Positions 50,321-62,500 of a stretch of 64,000 nucleotides of DNA are shown here, piece by piece. Below the pieces are notes generated by a model, which did not search any database, was not told where the DNA came from, and worked only from the letters and a program-made list of their open reading frames with translations. The stretch spans positions 3,337,501 through 3,401,500 of the forward strand of contig CM061102.1 of the NCBI GenBank assembly GCA_030770545.1, written 5' to 3'. Source of the stretch: Macropodus opercularis. Its lineage: Eukaryota > Chordata > Actinopteri > Anabantiformes > Osphronemidae. Position 1 is the first letter of the stretch. Each line of letters begins with the position of its first letter. The position numbers and the translations under genes were made by a program.

Positions 50321-51039
50321 CCTCTACCGGTTAGCAAAACAACCTGCAGCATCAACAAATTAGTTTTCGAAAGCAGAACGCTTTATAAATGATAACTGAA
50401 TAAGGAGGTAGTAATGTTTGATTGAAGTATGATAGAAGATCAAATGTGTGTTTTGCTGCATAGGTCGAAGACTATGAGACTATTATTAACCAGCCCTCAG
50501 TCATTTGTCCACCTAATGAGTCTATTCTTTACAGGTGTGAAGTGAAACCCAACTGAAGGATAAATCTGTGGTCTCAGACTGAAGAAGCTGCCTGGACAGG
50601 TGGTAAAAGGTCCGATTACTGTGACTCCACTTTCATCTCTTTGTCACTACGAGCAAATCCAACACAATGTCAGGAAAACATTTCACTGACTAATCTCGAC
50701 TTATATGTGATCGTAACATTTGAAGAAAATGACTCTCCCCCAGGGTTTGTTCGTATTTTATTCCGATGTGGACGATGTGCAAATGTGCTATAGTTTTGAC
50801 TAGAATACTGGAAAAGCAACTATGGTTTTCATACACTAATGTTATTTCCAAGCCATATATACAGATGGTAATTCTAATACTAATGGTACCTTTTCCTAAT
50901 TAAGGTTGACTGTTTGTCCTCCTCTAATATGACTTAGTTTCACGGAGATAAGAATGACATTTAAACAGCTTCTACATTTAGGGCTACGCCGCTTTATTCG
51001 TCTCTGTCTGGTCTGATTTAATGGTGGCTACCTGTCGGT

Positions 51040-51366
51040 TTTGTCCACTGTCCGTCTGGACCGCGAGGCGGCGCGGCTCGGCTCGGCTCGGCTCGGCTCG
51101 GCTCGCTGTGCCGGCCCAGTTACCTCCTCGTCCGTTAGAGGGAGCGCACAGTGTCCCGCACAGAACGGAACTGAGTCAACGCATTTCTCAGATTCAAGAA
51201 GGGCAGGGCGGCTGGCCCCGCAAGAGCACGCACAGGCGGCTACGAGTCAGCTACTTCCCTAGCTGAGCCGGTCGATGTCTTCAGATGAGATTTAACACTT
51301 TACTTTGCATTTAGTTGTTTGACGCTAAGTCGCCGTCGGCCGCCCCAAAAACCAGAACCCGTCAAA
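51040..51366 (+). promoter_or_regulatory. snx12: CpG-rich promoter and 5' UTR of snx12
   Basis: GC content and CpG density rise sharply here compared with flanks, as in a housekeeping promoter. No TATA box is evident. The exact start site is not visible. Confidence 0.6.
51075..51104. repeat. (GGCTC)6 repeat in the snx12 promoter
   Basis: Six perfect GGCTC units in a GC-rich stretch about 260 bp upstream of the snx12 ATG. Confidence 0.95.
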
Positions 51367-54160
51367 ATGTCAGAGCCTGCGGTGGCCGACACTCGCCGGT
51401 TGAATTCCAAGCCCCAGGACCTGACGGATGCTTACGGTCCCCCCAGCAATTTTCTGGAAATAGACGTTTATGACCCACAAATCGTTGGGGTTGGCCGGAA
51501 CCGTTACACAACTTACGAAGTTCGCATGCGGGTAAGTGGCGGTACCGCAAACCCAAACGGCTTGTTGTATCACTCGCTTTCAAACGCTAAGCTAACTGGT
51601 AATTGCGCTGCTGCTGCTAGCGCTGCATGTCAACCCAGGGTCCGGGCAACTGCACAAAATTGCGCCCCAGTAAAAATCGAGGACCGGGGATCGTCAGTGG
51701 CCTACCTTGAGGATTTGAGGTTGCTTGCAGAGTTAGCAGGGATGGCATGTGAAAGTTTCATGAACACGTCCACGTCTTCCAGCATCACACAATGAAAACA
51801 GAGTCAAAATGTTTAAACCACTGCGCTGTAATGAAATGTACGTTAATTAAACTACGTCCAAACTACCGATAACTGGCCGGTGGCTGCAGGGGCTAGCTGG
51901 TTAGCCACACATCGGAAGGGATAAATGTTGTGAGTAGAAGAATGAGGACGTCCAGAGCAAAATAAAGACTAATCGTAAGTTATTTGTCTGGATCTTTAAC
52001 GCAAGCGTTGTCTTAAAGCATAGGCTGTGTTCTTCGGTTATTTTAATTGTCTTTAGCTAAGAGTAAAGTGACACCGTGACGTTTAAGACGATGCAAATGT
52101 TAGCTTTACGGCTAAATCAAGACGATGGAGTTAATGTTATCCGCGTTTTGGTGGAAGCTGGAGATGGCTGCTGGGTCGCAGGAGGGTTTGGCACCAAAGT
52201 TGAGATTGCGTTGGAAACACCGCGGATCAGGGCGATAACGTTAGTGGTTGTAGTAACGTTGGTGGTGGTCAGTGAAAATCAGAAAATCACTGACTCAGCT
52301 GAGTTGAAGGCATTTTCAGGAAGCCGATGCTTAAACTGTAATTGCGCAATTATCCGACTTGGGTTGACTACAGTCCGTCATTTTGTGGCGTTTGGCGCTG
52401 TCTCCAGGGAGAGAGCCGCTCGTCATAATAGAGATGAAAACCCACATGGCTTCACCACTTGGATCTCTTAATATTCCCATTTATAGACAAAGCCGCTGGT
52501 CGGTGTAGATACTGGAAGCCAGTTCAGACCATCCACAGGCCTGCATCATGGGAAGGTTATGCAAAAAGATCCAGCTTAGTATGACCAAAACACTGAGCCA
52601 ACTGAAGATGAATGCCAGGTACATGTCTGTGACAATTCAGGCGAACTTATCTGGAAGTTGAGTCATTGCAACAGTGCATTTACATACTGTCAGGAAACCA
52701 TCTACAGTGATGAGTAGGACTCCTCGTTTCCGATTAGGAAAAGTCTTTGTGTATGACAACTCACAATTTTGAGTAAAATTTTGAGCAGCTGGATGAAAAA
52801 GGAAGGTAAGTACAGTAGGTTATGCTTCCTGTTCTGGCCACAATCCGGCTAGAACAAAAACCAACAGAGTTGCCTATAGATGTCTGAGTAAAGATATATA
52901 GGTGTGTTTGTGCTTCTGTGTCTGTCACAGCAATTTTCTCTAACTATACAATCACGTCTGTGACCCGTTCTTCTAAATTAAGCTTGACAGTTGTTGAGCA
53001 AACATAACAATGTGAGAACAATATAAATTAAACTATAATACTAATGATATTTAACTAAGTCATGGTATGTTGTGCTTTCTTCTCCTCTCTGTAGACCAAC
53101 CTTCCCATTTTCAAACTGAAGGATTCCTGTGTGAGAAGAAGATACAGTGACTTTGAGTGGTTAAAGAATGAGCTGGAAAGAGACAGTAAGGTGAGTAAGC
53201 AGCAATGGCTAATGTCAGGTGCGAACTAATAATTATGGCAAGATGGGTGTTAGTGGTGTTTTCATAACCTTTCCATAGTTTGTTACGTATCATAAGGGCT
53301 TTAGTGGGATCTTGTTTACTGTGTTATTATAGTTAACAATTAAAACAGATGTATGTGGTGATTGTGAACTGTGCCGCTGATGGAAATCTTTGCACATTTG
53401 ATTTTTAGAATATTGTGACTTGGGAGATTAGGGTACATATTTTTTATAACCTACTTGTGTTGACCCTGGACACCTTCAGATTGTAGTACCGCCTCTACCG
53501 GGCAAAGCCCTGAAGAGACAGCTGCCATTCCGTGGAGATGAGGGCCTTTTTGAGGAGTCTTTCATTGAGGAGAGACGAGTGGGCTTGGAGCAGTTTATCA
53601 ACAGGTCAGACATTGAACAACGTTGAATTAAAATAAATGCCTTGTGTTTTTAAGTGTAGATCATACAGGCCCTTTTGTGAAACACAATCTGTAAATGTGA
53701 ACACGGGATTTTAGAAGAACGCATTGTTCAAAGTGGTGCCACAAGACAAGAACAGTCTTGTTTTCTGTCTTCTGTGGGGTGGTAAATCCAGAAAAGCAAA
53801 CGTCAGAGCTCTTGTTTGTTTTCTAGTCAAACATTATGTTTTCTTTTCAACTACAAAATGTGTGTGTATACATTCAGTACGAGCAACTCAAATGAGTTCT
53901 ACACAAGGCTTAACCTAATCTGTGTCTGGAAAAGCAGCGCCATGCCAAATAGCTAATCACAATAGCTTTTCACTCACCATCTCCATGGAAAAAAAAACTA
54001 AAATGAGCCAGTGAGTTTTATCTGTATGTGTGTTTGTTTGTGTTCATGTTTCTGCAGAATTGCAGGTCACCCCTTGGCCCAGAATGAGCGCTGTCTTCAC
54101 ATGTTTCTGCAAGAGGAAAGCATTGACCGTAACTACATTCCCGGAAAAGTACGACACTAG
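51367..54160 (+). CDS. snx12: Sorting nexin 12
   Basis: Four exons in phase: 51367-51531, 53095-53190, 53480-53604, 54058-54160, giving 162 residues, the same length as the mammalian protein as I recall it. The protein is almost entirely one PX domain, which binds phosphatidylinositol 3-phosphate on early endosomes and helps cargo sorting with retromer. Visible PX features are the RRRYSDFEWLKNEL basic loop, the PPLPGK proline loop and the RRVGLEQFINRIAGHPL helix. SNX12 and SNX3 are close paralogues; VADTRRLNSKPQDLTDAYGP and the short VRH end, together with the il2rg neighbour, favour SNX12. The first exon stays open past its donor, but the splice at GCATGCGG/GTAAGT is required by the conserved RMRTNLPIFKL reading. 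Confidence 0.96.
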
Positions 54161-54494
54161 GGCCTATTGAGGGAGATGGGCAAGTGGGGTTAAACTCTGG
54201 AGTGTAGAATTGACTGACTTGCCTTTTTGTCCCTCAGATCTTCTCTTAATATCCTTCTTTCTGCTTTATCTGCCTCTCTCTTTTTCACACTGTATATGAC
54301 TGTGAGGTCATATTTACCACTACTATCAATGGAGTATAGAGTATGTTCTTCTATTATAGATCAGGGCGTGCCAGAAAATGTCCCAGACAGCTCTGTGACT
54401 CTGTTTTCTTGTGCATTTTATAACTACAAACAGGAAAACACCTCTTGCTATTTGTGATTGTATCATGAAGATTTGACAAATCACAATTTTCCAG

Positions 54495-54500
54495 AATAAA
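54495..54500 (+). terminator. snx12: Candidate polyadenylation signal of snx12
   Basis: AATAAA 335 bp past the stop. Further AATAAA copies (54570, 56905, 57260 regions) mean longer 3' UTRs are possible. Confidence 0.4.
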
Positions 54501-54599
54501 ACTAATGTATGACACATTCAGCCATTCCTAGATGCCTGTCATATATATTCATGATTGCAATATAATGTGAATAAAGTAGAATAATGTCTGAATATGTGT

Positions 54600-57500
54600 T
54601 GACACTAATGTGTATTATAGGGATGTATGCTGACTATAAATCAGAGTTCTGATCCTGTTCTGTTCTCTGTTTTTTTTATTGTTTTTAGGTATGAATGAAG
54701 TAAGTTTGCTTTATTTCATCTTGTCTTTAAGAGCTTTCTGGAAATTAAAGTTGGTTGCATGGGCACTGTAAAAACCAAAGGCGATAGTTCACAAATACTT
54801 ATGAAAATGATGGCAATATCACACAAATCAGCTGAGATCTGATTGTAATTTATTTTACTGTTTTAAAAATGCCACACGTAGTCTGGTTGTTCGACAAAGC
54901 AACCAGTAGTTCCTCACATGCTGGAGCTATAGTGTTGTGTTGCAAAAAAGGCCGTTCTGCAAGCTGGTTTTACATGACTTTAATCGGCTGTAGTGAAAAA
55001 AAAAATGTAGCGTATCATTTTCATCTTTTAATTCATTCAAATCAAGTTTTCTCAGACTGGCTTGCAGAAGTGTTTAAGTCCACTAGTATCAGCCCAGTTA
55101 TGTGAACTATTGTTTAATACGTTCTGTACATCACCCATGATTTGTTTTGAAACCTTGATTTCCAAACTAATTTTGATATGTTGTCCTCCTCATCTGCACT
55201 AATCACTGGTTGCATGGCAAACTGTCTGCATGGCAAACGCTTCTCTAGCACATTTTTTTGAACGCCGTCATGTTGTCCAGTCTGGTGATTCAGACCTGTT
55301 CATTTGAAAGATTTGAATCATTTAAACCACTTCTACAACAATGTCAATATTATGTGTTTTTATGTTCAAGCAAACTGCGTTTGAGTCTACCAATGCAGCG
55401 TCTCTACTTTATTGTTTGTCAAATGAACTCAGTTGAATTTAATGTCCATACATGACAGCAGTAAGCAAAAACTACATATTGATCGCAAGTTATGATGGTA
55501 TGTAACATATGAACAAAATCATGAAATTGACGTAATATTAGTGAAACAAAATGAATGCATGATGCCAATTGGTGAACAGTCGCATGCATGCAGCCCTGCA
55601 TAATGTCTCGTTTACCTCGTACAAGAACTATCCACCCACACGCAGTCCTATTAATAATGGAGGCAAAGTTTACTCCTGGAAATTAATTTGAAAAGATTGA
55701 ATGACGACAAAAGGCATCATCAACTCAGCTCAAGTCAGTTCTGTGTTTTTGAGAGAAATCTATTTCTAATTGCTGCATCAGAAAAAGTTTTTCCTTTTGC
55801 AGGAGCCATGGATCATATATATTGTATATTATTTCTCATATTCACTGTGTCTCTCTCTCTGTTTTATTGCAAAGAGAATGCAGTCTGCTGCACCTGCCTC
55901 TTGTACATTTATTTCTACATCTCATCATAACGCTGGTGGAAATCTCAGAGCAGTATCAACGCTGTAGGAAAACAACTTTTGCTCCTGGACAAAACAAAGA
56001 TATCAAATTTTGATGTTTGATGTTGTGTCTTCATTCAGTCATTCCACATACTATGTGAATATTATTTTGATTCAGTGTAGAAGAAAACCTTTCTTTACAA
56101 AACCTTTATATACATTTTTCATTTAATCATAGAGGTTTTGTTTACAGTAATCATTTTTTTCCAAGTGTCTTTTTTTAATTAATTTGATCAGATTTTTTAG
56201 AAAATGGGCAATTTCCTGATTTGATTAGGCTTTTTATTTTATGCTGATTGATGTGATTTTTATGATAACTTTCCAAAGGTGAGCAACATGTAGCATCACG
56301 ACAAAGATGGTGACGTGTCAGTGCATTCAATATATTTTCCCCTGAATTATGTTCTTTTTCGAAATTGTGTTACATCATTGCGTCTACACTTTGCCTGTGT
56401 TGTCAAACCAGCTCTTGGAAATGTTCAGTTGAAGAAATAACCATGTATAAGCACTGTGACAAGACGTTCATTATATAAACAAGTTTCATTGTTTAAAGAC
56501 ATAATCAGCATCTGGTCTACTGGTCTGAAGTAAGGATTAGCCTGTGCTTATTTTCAGCTGTCTCATTCTTTCTATCAGTATTACTGTGCAGTGTATTAAT
56601 ACAGTTCCACTATGGGCCATGATGAACTCTCCTGTTAATTCTGTCCACCAATTAAATTTCCTGCTGCCTGCTGTGTCATGCCTGCACGTCTCTTTTCAGG
56701 TTACTGAGGAGAAATACAAGCAAAATCACTTAAACTTAACTTACAGTGTGTGATTAGTGTATCGCACTGATGCGGATCAGAGAGTCACGGGAGCTGGATG
56801 AATGGCTGCAGATTGGCAGATGACCTAATTTGACAGTGAAATATAAAAGGGCCGTGTAAAGAGGAATTAATATTACAATTTTTGCGTAACGTTTTAATGC
56901 ATTAATAAAATACAACTCCCTTTCCACAGGTTAGAAAAAATAACTGGTAATCTTTATTTTCCCAATGCTTGTAATGCGTGCCACCACCTGTACATATTAA
57001 AGCTACGATACCTAACCCTTTGTCTCGTTGAACAGCTCTGCCATCAGCGTAAATTGGCTTTTGAACGTTTTTTGAGTGAGGCTCACTCGCATAGAATTTC
57101 ACAGGAGAATAACTTACTGCAATGTCTTTTTCCCACCCTGCTGCTGACTGCAGTGTACCTGCGACCCTTACTAGGATAAAGCTGTTCAAGAAGTTGTCTG
57201 CGTGGTGTAGCAGAGCAATGCAGAAGAGTAATATGTAATCATTTATTGCTTTCTTTACTGAATAAAAAGAAACACAGTTTATGAGTCAAAGAGAAAGCAT
57301 CATACTATGACCAGGTTTTGACACCTCAACAGAAACACTGGGCCTTTCTGTTTCACTAAACATGATCATTAAAGTCCTCTAATCTTTCTTCTAGTTGTTC
57401 ACCTTCAGGAAATGCAGGGATTAACAGGGAAAGAGAATTCTGGGCACAAGTGTCCTGGAATAGCTTGTCCTAGAATAGTGATCTTGTGATTAAGACCTCA

Positions 57501-59400
57501 ACCCACAGATTCAGATCAGACTTGACAGCGATGTGACAGTAATAAAAGTGAATTACAAAATAAAAAGCAACTAGAAGCTGTAGGATTCATACTGTGCACA
57601 AGGTTCACTGCATGAAATGTGGTTAAAAACTTTGTACAATGACCCTGACCTTCCTAACCAGTGAGGACTGTGACCTACAAAACTAGTAGGCTTTGATGTG
57701 CTGGCCTTGTCCAGAAAAATGAAAGTGGCAGACAGAATGGGCACAGTGGGCCAAGACAGAGATTAGCTGGTGTTTTGTTAGGGGTTCTAACATTGGAGCC
57801 CAGTGTGCAGCCATGACGCTTGGTGTGTTTTCAGAGCCACCTAGTTGGGTTTGCGTGATAAAGCAGAAGTAAATTGAAAGAGCAACTCAAAGCAGCGTGA
57901 CTGGGCAAGAACAAAACGTGAGACGAGTGACTGCTATAGTATAGTATAGCCTGAGAGTGATGCGTGGAAAAAGAAAATCATTTCCAAAATTCATTTCATT
58001 CTTGGCATATAGTCCAAGTCACAAAAGGCGAGACTTTCCAAGAACCACATGCACAAAAAACCCTTCCTTCACAGAAAGAAGTGTCATAACATTTTCAGCT
58101 GACTTTTTTGTTGACACTGTATTGTTAAACTCAGATACCATCAGCTGCAACAGGTTTATTCTGGACAGTTCTTTACTTACAAAATAAAACCACGCTGCAA
58201 TTTACACAAAAGCACCTGTGATTAGAAGAGTGTACAACACTACATGCATTCATTTAAAAACTACATTTTATGCTCAACACTTGTTTTTTGTCAAACAGTT
58301 TTTTTTTTTTTATACAGTATTTAATGATTAAAATGCACAGAACAAAATGAAGAAACATTGTGATTTGTTTCTGCCCTCTCAGGTTGAGCAGGAGTCATGG
58401 CTTACTGAGTCCTGGGGTGATTGTGGAGGGTGTTACATTGACATGCAGACAATTCCATAACCTGGAACACATGCATGTATTGTCTTCGGTTCCGCTTGAA
58501 GAATCAAGTTGTCCATCAGTGCACATCATTAAGATCCTCTCCACAGCTTTAAAAGAGTAACAAAGGAAAAGTCAGACGAATGCATGCTTGAGCAGATGCT
58601 CAAACAAACGCTCCAATGAACTACCTGGAAGTTGTGTAATGACAACTTTCTTTTAGAGTTCCAGTCATGAACTCACCTGATTGTATGTAACAAATCAAGC
58701 AAATAACTGGTGCATAAAAAAACGGTATGCATCATGAAAATATAAGTATAATAGCGCGTATATAGTGTATAAGTCACTATAGTGGTAATAATATAATACA
58801 TCATATAACAATATATCTTTATGTAACTTAATGTTTTACAGATTGTTGTTCATTTGAGTATTTATTTATGCATTTAAGTAATCCTAGTAGTGTTTTTTTT
58901 TGTTCTTTTAGTCAGTGGGTGCCACATAAAAAAGTTGACAGTCCCACAGCACTGACCATCTAACATGTGCAGGTCACTGGGTGCGTTTCCACATGAAAGG
59001 AATGGTTTTGTTTTTCTTTCGTCTTCTTTTAATCTGCGGACAAAGCAACGAGCGGATAGAACGTGGAGGATGCAGCATGTGGCTGGAGCCGCGGCCTATA
59101 CATGGCTACGAGAGCCCGGAGGTCCCTGACGCCGGGTTTCCATAAAGGGGCATGACTACTACAGGAAGGCACGCGGAAACAAATCACGCGCGTACCTTCT
59201 CGCTCGCGTTCTGCTTGATCGCTTTTACATTCGTAGTGATTTATTTCTCATTATTATTTATCTAATAATGATGGCAATGACCGTTCGAACGGTGTCTCCA
59301 CATCGAATCTTGCACTAGGAAAAAACAAACCGTCTTCTGCGCCCATTCTTCCATTCATGAGTGGAAAGCTCCGCCTCCACGTGCGTCACACTGTTTGTAC
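54600..59400. other. Region downstream of snx12 without a supportable gene
   Basis: AT-rich sequence with scattered short open frames, none with family motifs or paired splice sites. Part may be extended snx12 3' UTR. A minus-strand open frame at about 58380-58560 has no recognisable relatives. CpG density rises from about 58.97 kb. Confidence 0.5.
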
Positions 59401-59536
59401 ACATCAGCGCCCCTCGCGACGGATATAACACGCACGCGAGCAAAACCGAGCGGGATGTTTCTTCGGTGAGCTGTTGGCGACGACTCTGTCCTTTCGTCTG
59501 TGTCCTTTCACTATTTTCTACCTGAAGACACTGAAG
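59400..59536 (+). promoter_or_regulatory. Candidate TATA promoter and non-coding first exon of a gene lying to the right
   Basis: A CpG-rich stretch contains GGATATAACA (TATAA at 59424-59428). About 110 bases further on is the donor CTGAAG/GTAATA (exon end 59536). The short ATG frame inside closes after four codons, so the exon would be leader only. No coding exon is found in the remaining 4.4 kb, so the body of the gene would lie outside the window. No identity can be given. Confidence 0.4.
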
Positions 59537-59539
59537 GTA

Positions 59540-62500
59540 ATAATAGCGCGATTTACTCCATACAATAAAACGTTTTGCCTCGGGTTTATACGACATATCC
59601 GGTCTTAACCTTTACTTCTTCGCTCGTGGAAGTGGTCTGATGCAATCCGCCTCATGTGTTGGCGCGATATTGTTTCAGAGAGAACAACGTGTACGTTTTA
59701 TTTTTTGTGTTTAAGAATGCAGTGCAACAATTAAATACGATTGTTTAACGGTTTTATTTTTAGATGTTACTTTAGTTCGGTAGGATGTCATTTGAGCGGG
59801 GAATCAACTGATACGCAAGTCGGCTTAGATCGCAGTAAAAAGAGTAGAAAAGGGAACTTAATAAGTTGTGGCCATTGTGGAAAAATCTTCAAAAACCCTT
59901 TCTACAGCCCTCAACGTACGACTCGGGTCATTTCAGTGCTGCAGAGAAGCTTTCATTCATTGTTTTGGTTGTGTACAGTTTGTGGTGGGTTCAAGGCGTG
60001 GGGCGATCACAAGGTTGCCTTCAAAGCCCCTCCTAAAACATCACAATTTCCACACTCGGTTGAATTACTCTTACTTACTGAATTGAATTACTCCACAAAA
60101 CAAAGCATGTTTTTAAAATGAGCAGCCCTGACCATCTACACGAGTCCAGCACCCACCGTTGCAGCAGGCCTTAAGTTTTCCGCTTTCATACGTCAGTCGA
60201 TGCAGGTGCATGATGTAACGTGCGTGTACGATTACGGTGTTTCCGAAAAGGCAACATTGGCACCACGCGAGAGCTTGAGCGGAGCCACGTAGCTAACCTT
60301 AGGTGCCAATTTAGTCCGTAACAGAGGAAGCAGAGAACCTCGTAGATGAAGTATAGTGTTCACTGCGTGGAACTACGGACAGTTGTAGCAGTAGTATTTT
60401 CTTGTACCGGTCTTAATTTCGAACGTCGTCGAGTGGCTTCAAAGTGAGTCATGCATCCCTTCACTAGCATGCTATGCGCTTAGGGTCTTCCGGACTCCGG
60501 TTGCATCAGCCGGTTGAATTCCACCCTGCTGTTAAAAATTAAGACTAATTATTGTATAGCATAAAAGTAGCGAGTAAGTACAGGTCAAACTTAGACGGCG
60601 CTGATCGTCTGGACTGGTGGAATAGCAGTAAAGACGCTGTTGGACTGGCCGGGTAGCGACATGCCACGTTAGTTACCGGCTGACACGCCGGTGATTACAG
60701 TCACACAAGACTAAACCATAAGTGAGAGGTTGCATTTCTGTTTTATGCGAGTGTCACAGTTTGGCATTGCCGCAGCTATAACCGTTATGAATAAGGAAGT
60801 CTGCTGTAAAAGGAAGCGGCTCGTGTGAAGTTTTGCTTTAACTTTAGCTATTGAGGTGCTGATGATGTTTATGACATGCAGGTCACTATGTGGCCAAGGA
60901 TGTGCTTATGTAAATACCACCATGATAAAGTCTGCCGCTAGTTATGGTTTATCCGAAGTGTTCAGTTAATGAGTCTTGAAGATAAGTGGCCAGAAGGTCC
61001 CACAGCTCCGCTCTTACACATACGACCCCAGTAAACTACAATGTTGGTTGAACTCTGTGCTGTTTTCAGTCCCGTCTCCAGTTATTGATAGAAGAGTCAG
61101 GTTTTTATCATGTAAACGTGCCCTTTTTTGCGCCACAACAGGAAATGTGTGCACCACACCCTTAAAATCAAACCTCAGCTTTAGAGTCAGAGTTTCTGGA
61201 GCATTGTGGCATTAGCTATGATCAAGTAAGGATCCGGATACTGTCAGACTAACATGTTCTTTATGTTGAGATTTGACTTCTGGGAGAACCTGCAGATGTG
61301 GCCTCATAGTGTTTTTGGCCCCAAAGTACTTTCTCATGCGTCATATGGAACAGATATTTAATCTATCACATGGAATTTTGTGATGAGCCGTTTTTGTTAA
61401 GCACATTAATGTCCAGCTGTGTCAGTCAGTTCAGTCGCAGTGTTTAAAAGCTGTTAAAGACTCTAATAACTGGAAAACCACCAAGTGTTACTGATACTTT
61501 GTGAATCCACTGTGGCTGCGCATTGGTACTTAATACAGTGTGATTCCCCAATTTAATGGTGGTTTATCCTTGGTACTGAACATGTTGTTCCCTTTTACTG
61601 AGCTGTTGGTCTCACAGAGAACAACAGTGATATAATTGGTTTATCACTAGGATTAATAGTAGTGACGCTAGGGCTGAGTTGTCACAACATAAACGTTACA
61701 TGTTGCCATGTTTTGACAAGAATAAACAATAAATGCTAACATTCTTTAGGACATATTCACATTTTATTTAAGTAGTCACATGCCTGTATAATGTTCATAA
61801 TACTTTTTGTGAATTTAGTGGCACGCAATTAGATTTTAACAAGGCCACGGTTATACTGCGGGGGGAAAAGTTGCTAGTCTGGTCAGTCAACCAGTGTTGT
61901 TATTGGTCCTGCCCATCACCACAAAGCCATGCGTTGTTTATGTGGATGGAACAAGGAGTTGCAATGAGGTTAGCAGGTTTGTTAGTTCTCTAATTAATCC
62001 TCTTACATCCTACGTGGCAGTTGTTGCAGCAATGCTAAGTCAAGTAACAGGACCATTATCCCTGAAGCCTGTTGTAACCAGAGCGCATTGGCCGGAGTCG
62101 TAGGTCATAGTCCTCCAAATTAAAAAACACTTGTGTGTGTGTGTGTATAAGAATGGAAAATTGTTGTATGTGGAGCATTAGTTGTTTCTTTTGTGTAACA
62201 GGCTTCAAACAACCAGTATGTGATTGTGTTGGCAGACAGCATATTTGTGAGCCACACCTTTTGCAGAACATGGCTGAAACGTACCTCGTGAAAGCCACAA
62301 GGAACGGATTAGGAGATGGATGACGTGTGAGAGGCGTCGGTTGATGTTAAGGTGTCTGCAACATCACTTTAATGAGACCACCCCAAGATTGAAGTGTGAG
62401 GTGGGAACTGCAGCTTTAACCCGTACATGTGATAAATGTTATTTTCAAAGTGTAATCCGAAGATGTTTTACAACAAATCAGTGAAAGTGTTAAGTCTTGT

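Noticed and set aside
51319..51366. Upstream in-frame extension of snx12
   Set aside because: It begins with TTG rather than ATG. The ATG at 51367 gives the full-length 162-residue protein.
58380..58560. Open frames on both strands near the right end (about 52-66 codons)
   Set aside because: No recognisable domain, no matched splice partner, and both strands are open equally.
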